In this document: one piece after another, positions 20,829-28,193 of the stretch | How the letters are laid out: the number at the start of each line of letters is the position of its first letter | Numbering within the stretch: position 1 is the stretch's first letter | Origin: Neisseriaceae bacterium | GTDB taxonomy: Bacteria > Pseudomonadota > Gammaproteobacteria > Burkholderiales > UBA11063 | Direction of reading: 5' to 3' | NCBI GenBank assembly: GCA_947446595.1 | Contig: CANFGS010000015.1 | Location: 1 to 52,590 of the forward strand | DNA length: 52,590 nt | Translations under genes and position numbers: made by a program | The notes under the pieces: model-generated | What the model saw: only the letters and a program-made list of their open reading frames with translations | The model's database searches: none | What the model was told of the DNA's origin: nothing

Positions 20829-21413
20829 TTATTTACCTTTATTTATCATTGCTTCTACTTCAATATCCAATTGCACTTCGTCACTAATACTTGGTACATA
20901 AGTTGTAATTTTATAATCACTACGCATTATACTAGTTTTTGCACTAAACCCTGAAGTATTTAATTTAGTGATTGGATCAATACCAACCTTATTAAAAGTT
21001 ACATTTAGCACGACAGGTTTTGTTACTCCGTGAAGAGTTAGATTACCCTCAACAGTTCTAGTATTCTTATCCATCATTGTAACTTTAGTGCTCACAAAAG
21101 TAGCTTTAGGATATTTTTTGACATCAAGGAATGCCGAACCAAGAATATTATAATCAAGTTTTGGAATTCCTGTAACAATTTTTGCTATGTCTATCGTTAC
21201 TTTTACACTACTATTTTGTGGATTTTGTTCATCATAGTTTAACTGTCCATCTGCATACCATTTACCAGTAACATTAGCAAACCCAAAATGGTTTATCTCC
21301 CAGTTAACAGCCGTATGTAGTGGGTCTAAAACATAACTTTCAGTAGCTCCAAAACTAATATTAGCAAAAACCCCAATCAATAATCCTAATAATATTACTT
21401 TTAATTTCATCAT
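20829..21413 (-). CDS. YceI family periplasmic lipid-binding protein
   Basis: YceI-like proteins are beta-barrel (lipocalin-like) periplasmic proteins that bind polyprenoids and related lipids. A Sec signal peptide of about 22 residues (MMKLKVILLGLLIGVFANISFG) precedes the domain. Conserved patterns are DPLHTAVNWEINHFGFANVTGKW, FLDVKKYPKATFVST and GNLTLHGVTKPVVLNV. At 194 residues it has standard length. Its start overlaps the nagA stop (4 nt), implying coupling, though no functional link to amino-sugar recycling is obvious. Confidence 0.92.
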   Translation of the reverse strand: MMKLKVILLGLLIGVFANISFGATESYVLDPLHTAVNWEINHFGFANVTGKWYADGQLNYDEQNPQNSSVKVTIDIAKIVTGIPKLDYNILGSAFLDVKKYPKATFVSTKVTMMDKNTRTVEGNLTLHGVTKPVVLNVTFNKVGIDPITKLNTSGFSAKTSIMRSDYKITTYVPSISDEVQLDIEVEAMINKGK

Positions 21414-22522
21414 AAAACCTCACATTCAAAACTATCCAAATCCATATAAATCAAATCAGCTCTATAGCCTTTTTTAATTTTCCCAATAAATTTACTCATT
21501 CCAATAACTTGTGCTGGAATGGTCGTTGCCATTGCTAGACTTTCTTCCAAACTCAAGCCACATTCCTCCAAGCAGTTTTGCACACCCTGATTCATAGTAA
21601 GACATGCTCCACCTAAAACCCCATCTTGATCAACACATTTACCATTTTTAACATAAAGTCGTTTACCAGCAAAATCAAATTCTGTTATATCAGTACCAGT
21701 AGGAGTAACAGCATCAGTAACTAGATAAGCCCTACCCTCTTTTACTTTTTGAAGAAGCCTAATATTAGCGGCATCAACGTGGAGCATATCAACAATAACT
21801 CCAACATATATATCAGTATTTAAAATCGCACCAATTACTCCAGGGTTCCTACCTGTTAACCCGCTCATTGCATTAAACATATGGGTTGAAGTTGTAACAC
21901 CTGCCTTTATTGCAGTTTCAGCCATCTTATAATCAGCATTAGAATGACCAATGGATAAAATAATCCCATTATCAATTAGATACTTAATTTGCTCTAAACT
22001 AAATTTCTCAACCGCTATCGTCATTTTTATCAAGAAATATTTTCTATAACTAACTATTTGTTCTAATAACTTATTAGTTGGCTTGATAATGAAATTTTTA
22101 GGATGAATTCCGCTTTTTATCTCCGAGATAAATGGCCCTTCTAAATGAATTCCAAGCACTCCATTTGAATTGCCAAATTTATCAAACCACTTTTTTGTAA
22201 CATTCAATGCATTAATAACATCTTTAAAATCACTAGTAATTAATGTTGGCAGAAATCCCGTGGTTCCAAATTTTAGCCAAGTGTTTCGCATAATTTCTAG
22301 AGTATCAGTACTAATTTGCTCATTAAACAATACTCCGCCACATCCATTAAGCTGTAAATCTATAAGTCCTGGAGTAATTACGCCATCTCCTAGATATTTT
22401 ACAATACCTGAAAAATTTGACTTATCAGTAACATCCTTAACGAAGCCATTCTCAATTACTACAACTTGATCTTCAAGGAGTTTTTTTCCATCAAAAATAT
22501 ATTTGGCTGCAAATGCCTTCAT
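21410..22522 (-). CDS. nagA: N-acetylglucosamine-6-phosphate deacetylase
   Basis: NagA removes acetate from GlcNAc-6-phosphate in amino-sugar catabolism and murein recycling. Motifs: PGLIDLQLNGCGGV, the metal Glu in GIHLEGPFI, GHSNADY, THMFNAMSGLTGRNPGVIGA, VDMLHVDAANIRL and catalytic Asp in LVTDAVTPTG. Length of 370 residues is normal. Together with the GlcNAc-kinase-like gene (44.8-45.6 kb) and the MurQ-like gene (50.7-52.2 kb) it suggests use of wall sugars. No nagB lies beside it. Confidence 0.93.
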   Translation of the reverse strand: MKAFAAKYIFDGKKLLEDQVVVIENGFVKDVTDKSNFSGIVKYLGDGVITPGLIDLQLNGCGGVLFNEQISTDTLEIMRNTWLKFGTTGFLPTLITSDFKDVINALNVTKKWFDKFGNSNGVLGIHLEGPFISEIKSGIHPKNFIIKPTNKLLEQIVSYRKYFLIKMTIAVEKFSLEQIKYLIDNGIILSIGHSNADYKMAETAIKAGVTTSTHMFNAMSGLTGRNPGVIGAILNTDIYVGVIVDMLHVDAANIRLLQKVKEGRAYLVTDAVTPTGTDITEFDFAGKRLYVKNGKCVDQDGVLGGACLTMNQGVQNCLEECGLSLEESLAMATTIPAQVIGMSKFIGKIKKGYRADLIYMDLDSFECEVL

Positions 22523-22531
22523 TATAAACCC

Positions 22532-23812
22532 CTATAATTTTGCAAAAACCTTTTTTGCGGCATCTAGTGTTTGTTCTATTATTTCATTGCTATGAGCTAT
22601 ACACACAAATCCAGCTTCATACATTGAAGGTGCAAAATACACGCCTGCATCTAACATCATATGAAAAAATTTATTAAAATGTTCTTCATTAGCAAGTTTT
22701 ACTTCTTTCAGGTTTTGAGGTAATTTATCACTAAAATAAAACCCAAACATTCCCCCTACAAAATTCGTACAAAAAGGTATACTATAATCATTTGCAATAC
22801 CTTGTAACCCAGTAGTTAATTGGCCGCTTATACTATTAATAGCTTCATAAAAGCCGGTTTTTTGGATTAATTCTAACGTTGCTAAGCCACTAGTTACCGC
22901 AATTGGATTGCCGGATAAGGTCCCTGCTTGATATACCGAACCATTGGGCGAAAGATAATCCATTATTTCTGCTCTTCCACCAAAAGCCGCCAATGGCATT
23001 CCACCACCAACAACCTTACCTATTGCAGTTATATCCGGCTTCAACCCAAGCAACTGCTGAGCTCCACCTAATGCTACTCGAAAACCCGTCATTACTTCAT
23101 CACAAATAAGAAGAGTTTTATGAGTTTTACATAAACTTTGTATCTGAAACAAAAATTCCGCAATTGGACGCACCAAATTCATATTTCCAGCAAACGGTTC
23201 CATTATTATACATGCAATATCATTACCATATTTGTCAAATGTAGCTTGTAGGTCTTCGATACTATTATATTCAAGAACTATTGTATCTTCTACACTACCA
23301 AAAGATACTCCGCTACTACTTGGATTACTAAAAGTAGCCAATCCAGAACCTGCTTTAACAAGAAGGTTATCACTATGCCCATGATAACAACCATTAAATT
23401 TTATAATATATTTCTTACCAGTATAACCACGTGCTAGACGAATTGCTGACATTGTTGCTTCAGTCCCTGAACTAACCAACCTAACTTTTTCTATATTTGG
23501 CATGATACTAACGATGGTTTTAGCTAATTCAACTTCTAACTCGGTTGGCGTTCCATAAGAAAATCCATTTTTTAAGGCAACTGTTACTTTTTCAACCACA
23601 TGTGGATTAGCATGACCAACAATATTAGCACCCCAAGAGCAAATATAATCGATATATTGTTTATTTTCAATATCATATAAAAAAGCACCTTGAGCTTTTT
23701 TGGTAAAAAAAGGTCTGCCGCCAACGCTATTAAATGAACGTACCGGGGAATTTACCCCCCCAGGAATGTATTTCTTTGCTTCATTAAATAAATTATCATT
23801 TGTTAGATTCAT
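22532..23812 (-). CDS. hemL: glutamate-1-semialdehyde 2,1-aminomutase
   Basis: This PLP enzyme of the C5 pathway makes 5-aminolevulinate for heme. Family marks are YIPGGVNSPVRSF, SGTEATMSAIRLARGYTGK, KFNGCYHGHSD, CDEVMTGFRVA and the PLP-lysine block DITAIGKVVGGGMPLAAFGG. The 426-residue length is canonical. It follows lysA by 1 nt and precedes nagA by 9 nt in the long minus-strand run. Confidence 0.96.
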   Translation of the reverse strand: MNLTNDNLFNEAKKYIPGGVNSPVRSFNSVGGRPFFTKKAQGAFLYDIENKQYIDYICSWGANIVGHANPHVVEKVTVALKNGFSYGTPTELEVELAKTIVSIMPNIEKVRLVSSGTEATMSAIRLARGYTGKKYIIKFNGCYHGHSDNLLVKAGSGLATFSNPSSSGVSFGSVEDTIVLEYNSIEDLQATFDKYGNDIACIIMEPFAGNMNLVRPIAEFLFQIQSLCKTHKTLLICDEVMTGFRVALGGAQQLLGLKPDITAIGKVVGGGMPLAAFGGRAEIMDYLSPNGSVYQAGTLSGNPIAVTSGLATLELIQKTGFYEAINSISGQLTTGLQGIANDYSIPFCTNFVGGMFGFYFSDKLPQNLKEVKLANEEHFNKFFHMMLDAGVYFAPSMYEAGFVCIAHSNEIIEQTLDAAKKVFAKL

Positions 23813-23813
23813 A

Positions 23814-24977
23814 TTACACCATATATTCTTTAATCATAGCACGTCTATTATATTGGTTAGCCAGAACTCTTCCATAAGCACCGCTAGTTAAAATCGCTAC
23901 CATATCCCCGCGCCTTAATTCAGAAATTGATAGATTTTTAGCAAAAATGTCAGTTGACTCACATACAGGCCCCACAATATGATATGTTTCATTTATATTT
24001 TGGGTAGATAAATTGATAATCAAATGTTTGGCTTCGTATAGTGCAGGTCGCATCAAATCATTCATCCCAGCATCAATGATAGCAAATTTAGTTCCTACAG
24101 TATTTTTTATATATAAAACCTTACTTAACATAATACCACATTGAGCTACCAAAGAACGCCCTAATTCAAAATGAATTTTAAGCTGATATGGTATAGTTAG
24201 ATTTTGTTTAATTATACTAAAATAATCCCCAAAATTGGCTATTGGCTTAGTCATTGGACTCTCATAATCAACGCCTAAGCCGCCACCTAAATCAATATCA
24301 CTAAATTTCAGGCCTTGTTTATAAAGTATTTGATAATGAAATGAGGCTACATTTGCTAATTTTGCATATACACTCATATCCATAACTTGTGAACCAATAT
24401 GATAATGTAGTCCAATTAGCTCTATGTTGTTTAATGAATCTAGGCTTGGGATGAAGTCTAATAAATCATCAAACGCAATTCCAAATTTATTATCATAGGT
24501 ACCGGTACTAATATGCTTATGGGTTTTAGCATCTATATCAGGATTAACTCTTAACATAATCTTAGCATGTTTATTACTCCCACATGCTAAGTCATTAATT
24601 ACCATTACTTCTTGTAATGACTCACAAATAAAAGCATAAATCCCAACGTCTAGCCCCAATATAATCTCCGAGTCAAGCTTACCAACTCCAGCAAATACTA
24701 TATCATTGGGATTAAACCCACAGGCGATTGCATGCTCTATTTCACCACCACTAACACAATCTACTCCTAGTCCAGCTTGTTTTATTTGTGCTAAGACTTG
24801 TGCATTGTCATTTGCCTTTAGGGCATAGTGGATAGATGAGTGTATATCAAAATAATGGTGGAATTCTTTGGTAGCAATATCTAGATTATCGCGAAGAAGC
24901 TCTGTATCATAGATATAACAAGGTGTTTGATAGCCAAGACTATTTAAAAATTCCTTATCAAATACTTTGTAGGACAC
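23814..24977 (-). CDS. lysA: diaminopimelate decarboxylase
   Basis: LysA performs the last step of lysine synthesis. It is a fold type III PLP enzyme with the Lys in HYALKANDN, the VSGGEIEHAIACGF segment, GLHYHIGSQVMD, the DLGGGLGVDYE loop, and GPVCESTDIFA with the catalytic Cys. At 387 residues it is slightly short for the family (about 410). The start is a GTG with GGAG and AAGG upstream. It heads the nine-gene minus-strand run toward murJ and diverges from the toxin-like gene. Confidence 0.92.
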   Translation of the reverse strand: MSYKVFDKEFLNSLGYQTPCYIYDTELLRDNLDIATKEFHHYFDIHSSIHYALKANDNAQVLAQIKQAGLGVDCVSGGEIEHAIACGFNPNDIVFAGVGKLDSEIILGLDVGIYAFICESLQEVMVINDLACGSNKHAKIMLRVNPDIDAKTHKHISTGTYDNKFGIAFDDLLDFIPSLDSLNNIELIGLHYHIGSQVMDMSVYAKLANVASFHYQILYKQGLKFSDIDLGGGLGVDYESPMTKPIANFGDYFSIIKQNLTIPYQLKIHFELGRSLVAQCGIMLSKVLYIKNTVGTKFAIIDAGMNDLMRPALYEAKHLIINLSTQNINETYHIVGPVCESTDIFAKNLSISELRRGDMVAILTSGAYGRVLANQYNRRAMIKEYMV

Positions 24978-25095
24978 ACCTTACTCCATCTGTAAATTAT
25001 TACTATTTCAAGCATGCCTGAATTTTACTACAAATGAAGATAAATTGTATGCTAATAATAAAAATGCGATAGTAAACCACATAAAATCATCACTC

Positions 25096-25127
25096 CCCCA
25101 TAAAGATGTCACCCTATTTTTATGGGG
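25096..25127. other. inverted repeat between lysA and the toxin-like locus
   Basis: CCCCATAAA (25096-25104) pairs with TTTATGGGG (25119-25127) across a 14-nt loop. There is no T-tract, and the flanking genes diverge, so a terminator is not needed. A second, looser pair CCACTA/TAGTGG (25165-25170 and 25196-25201) follows. Either could be an operator or leader structure for the toxin-like gene. The 24978-25305 stretch holds no other gene I can support. Confidence 0.3.
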
Positions 25128-25305
25128 TGGCGATAACTACCTTATTGTCTTATAGTATCGACCGCCACTAAAAGCAAAATTAACTATTGCCCTAATAGTG
25201 GTAGTGATATATGAACATCTCCAAGCGTTTAAGATAACTCTTAAGATAAATTACCATATGCACTTAACTTGTAAAAATAATATTTATAATATGGATTATG
25301 AAAAA

Positions 25306-28068
25306 ATGAAGTTTAATTATATAAAAAAATTAATAACGATTGGAACTGCGGCGGCAATATTCCTCGCTGGGTGTAACTCTGGTAGTACTGGAAGTGCCAA
25401 CACCAAAAATACAAATCTTGCTAATGCTAAAATTGCTAGCATGAATGACTCTACTGATACTGGCACTTTCCAGAATACTGATAGTAGATCGAGTCTTACA
25501 CAAAACGAAGAAAATATTCAGTTAGGTTTAATGGGGCATTATTTTGCAAAAGACAATTTTGAAGATCAATTATTCCAAATTCATCACAAGTCTAATCAAT
25601 TTGGGATTAGTAAAAACATGTATACATTACTAAAAGATATTCATGCAGATGATCAAACTCAGGAACGGCGTGATGTTACTGTAAAATCAATCTATTGGAA
25701 TGGTTATATCAAATTTGATACTGACATAACCACCCAATTAGTATTTGGTATCGATGGTACAGCTAAGCCGTTACGCTATGTGCAAATATACATTGATAAT
25801 ATATTATTAATAAATAACAGGCCATTTAAATTTATAGCTGGGAGATATTATAAACTTAAAATTGCAATTCCTGAGAGCGGTGACCTAGCTATACTTACAA
25901 AAGCAAACCCAAAATTGGTATACGGCAATAATCACAATGAATATAAAATAGTGCCTGATAAAAATCTATTTGGACCAAACTCAAAATTTGCGATGACCAA
26001 AGGCATTCAGGGTTATGCTGATGACAGTGATAAGAAAGATGATGTGATTAAAAGCAATGCTTTAAGTGGATTCGTAGTAGTTCCAGAAGATGGACATATA
26101 GTATATAAAGGATGGATGCCAGCTTATTATGCTAAAAGATACCAAAAATTGTACTCTAATGTTGATAAAGGTGACACAACCCTTGGTTCTGCATCACCAT
26201 GGAAAGATCAACAGAAAATTGATTCTTTATCAAACACTGATGATTTAGGAATTAGTTATGATGCCTTGAACCCTGTAGTAGCAGCATATCCTATCATAAG
26301 CCCTCTTATTGATTCAATTCAAGTTGCAAAAAATCAATCTATCGCCAAAGGCAAGAGTAATAGTTCTACAACTGGAACAGAACAAAGAGTAACTAATAGT
26401 AAAGTTCACGAAGTTACTAATGGTAACTCTATTAATGTTGGTGCCAACTTAGGTGGTTCATCCAAAGAAGGAGCTAATGCTGGACTCAATTTTAGTTATA
26501 GCCACAACTGGGGAACCAACGATACGACAACCACTGGATCTGATCTGAGTAACTCTCTTAGTCTAATGGCAGAAAGTAACACCAGTACTACTATAAACAC
26601 TAATGATTATGCAAATATTCAACTCTCAATGTTTTACAAAAATGTTGGAACCGCAGCAATTAGTGGTTTTCAGCCATCATTTGATATTGCAGTATTGAAA
26701 GACAATAAATTAATTCCAGCTATGCAGTCAATATTCAAAAATGAGAACAGAGTAACTGCTTATATTGCACCTTGGGCAGTTTACCCTAATAATAATGTTG
26801 CACAAACTTACACTGCAGGGGATGATTTTAATGGTACTAAGATTGGATTAACCCAGGATAATTTTAATCTTCTTAGCAGTTTTCCAATAGTGGTTGGCAC
26901 TCCTGCATTATTTACTACTGGTGATAAAATTGACTGGAATGACACGGTAGGAAAAATCAAAAAGCAAACAGCATTATTTATACTTCGCACACCTAAAGCT
27001 GATATTGAACGTAGAGTTTTTGGACTTGATCCACAAAAAGCTGAACTTCAACGAATATCATACCCAGAATTAACCCTTCGTGATGCATTTTATGTGGCAT
27101 TTCAATTGATACCAGCAAACATGAAAGACAAATCTTGGAAATATGATTCTGAATTTAATGTCAGCAATTACAGCGGAACATATTCTTTTGAAAGCCTACA
27201 GGTACTAAGTGACGAAAACACTTATAGTAATATGGAAAAACAGAAAAATTCTTTAAAAGAAATAGAAAGCGACATTATTGATACATATAAGATTCGCGCA
27301 ACAATGCAATTTATTTTATCCCCTACTGGGTGGGTAACTAATGAAGTCACTCAAGCTAAATCATATGCAACTTTACAACATGGTTTCTACCGTAATGAAG
27401 CTGCAGAGATTGAAGGAAATGGATATTTATTTAATGCTGATGGTGAACTAGTGACAAACCCTGGACTAAATGAGCTACAAAAAGATTACCAATCTACTAA
27501 AAATACTTATTATGTAGAAGATAATACTTATACATTAGCTATGGGTTTAAAAACCATTGGAAATGATTTTTATTTATTTGGTAGTGATTATGCTATGCTT
27601 TATGATTATTTATATCACAATAATGATATTATATACTATTTTGGTACTGATGGTAAAGCGCTTAAAAGTACTGACATGACTATAAATGGTGAAGAATACC
27701 ATTTTGATGATAACGGTAAAGGAACACTAAAGCCAAAACTAATACCACGCGGAAATATAACCTTAGTTACAAATAGCAATGACAATACAGGTTATACATT
27801 AATTATTAGACCGTCAGATAAACCCTTTGCTCTACCATATTTAACGCTTTCACGTGAACAGCCAAGTAAAAAAATTCCTGATGGCACAACTAATATCAGA
27901 ATTATATTGTTGGCAAACTCTCAAATTAATATAGGTTTACCTCCTGGAGCACATCCAATCCCAACTGGATTTGAACAACGATTGAATGTTACGATTCCCG
28001 ACTCTGAATCGAAAAACATATGCGTCTATTCAAATGGAGATCTCAAATTTGTAGATGGTGGATGCTAA
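25306..28068 (+). CDS. protective-antigen-like binary toxin B component, predicted lipoprotein
   Basis: From ATG 25306 (920 residues; ATG 25291 also possible) the protein opens with a lipoprotein signal peptide, lipobox LAGC, Cys23. A Ser/Asn-rich linker follows. A PA14-like domain lies at about 72-215: GLMGHYF, SIYWNGYIKFDTDITT, FIAGRYYKLKIAI. An Asp-rich block (DDSDKKDD, 239-246) stands where protective antigen (PA) binds calcium. The pore domain shows LNPVVAAYPIISPL, a Ser/Thr/Asn/Gly amphipathic stretch (about 344-414) like the membrane-inserting loop, NVGTAAISG, IAPWAVYPNNNVA, DIERRVFGLDP and LTLRDAFYVAF, collinear with PA. Residues about 684-809 hold choline/glucan-binding-like repeats (GLKTIGNDFYLFG, TINGEEYHFDDNGKG), replacing the PA receptor-binding domain. 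About 110 unassigned residues end the protein. No furin-type basic site is visible. It lies 125 nt before the lethal-factor-like gene. Confidence 0.85.
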   Translation: MKFNYIKKLITIGTAAAIFLAGCNSGSTGSANTKNTNLANAKIASMNDSTDTGTFQNTDSRSSLTQNEENIQLGLMGHYFAKDNFEDQLFQIHHKSNQFGISKNMYTLLKDIHADDQTQERRDVTVKSIYWNGYIKFDTDITTQLVFGIDGTAKPLRYVQIYIDNILLINNRPFKFIAGRYYKLKIAIPESGDLAILTKANPKLVYGNNHNEYKIVPDKNLFGPNSKFAMTKGIQGYADDSDKKDDVIKSNALSGFVVVPEDGHIVYKGWMPAYYAKRYQKLYSNVDKGDTTLGSASPWKDQQKIDSLSNTDDLGISYDALNPVVAAYPIISPLIDSIQVAKNQSIAKGKSNSSTTGTEQRVTNSKVHEVTNGNSINVGANLGGSSKEGANAGLNFSYSHNWGTNDTTTTGSDLSNSLSLMAESNTSTTINTNDYANIQLSMFYKNVGTAAISGFQPSFDIAVLKDNKLIPAMQSIFKNENRVTAYIAPWAVYPNNNVAQTYTAGDDFNGTKIGLTQDNFNLLSSFPIVVGTPALFTTGDKIDWNDTVGKIKKQTALFILRTPKADIERRVFGLDPQKAELQRISYPELTLRDAFYVAFQLIPANMKDKSWKYDSEFNVSNYSGTYSFESLQVLSDENTYSNMEKQKNSLKEIESDIIDTYKIRATMQFILSPTGWVTNEVTQAKSYATLQHGFYRNEAAEIEGNGYLFNADGELVTNPGLNELQKDYQSTKNTYYVEDNTYTLAMGLKTIGNDFYLFGSDYAMLYDYLYHNNDIIYYFGTDGKALKSTDMTINGEEYHFDDNGKGTLKPKLIPRGNITLVTNSNDNTGYTLIIRPSDKPFALPYLTLSREQPSKKIPDGTTNIRIILLANSQINIGLPPGAHPIPTGFEQRLNVTIPDSESKNICVYSNGDLKFVDGGC

Positions 28069-28123
28069 TATTTAGTGTAATTTTATATTAAAGATAATGT
28101 GTCTACGGCATATCTTTCTATAG

Positions 28124-28160
28124 GGTGTGGTGGGTTAATAAAATTAAGCCACACCATTTT
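28124..28160 (+). terminator. hairpin between the two toxin-like genes
   Basis: GGTGTGG and TTAAT (28124-28139) pair with ATTAA and CCACACC (28143-28155), with small bulges, and ATTTTCTT follows. It may end the first transcript or attenuate expression of the second gene, which starts 34 nt later. Confidence 0.45.
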
Positions 28161-28193
28161 CTTGAATAACTCAAATTTTTTAAAAGGTAAACA

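Noticed and set aside
25096-25127. Riboswitch (lysine or other) in the lysA leader
   Set aside because: Only a simple hairpin is present, with no multi-helix junction; lysine-riboswitch conserved blocks are not seen.
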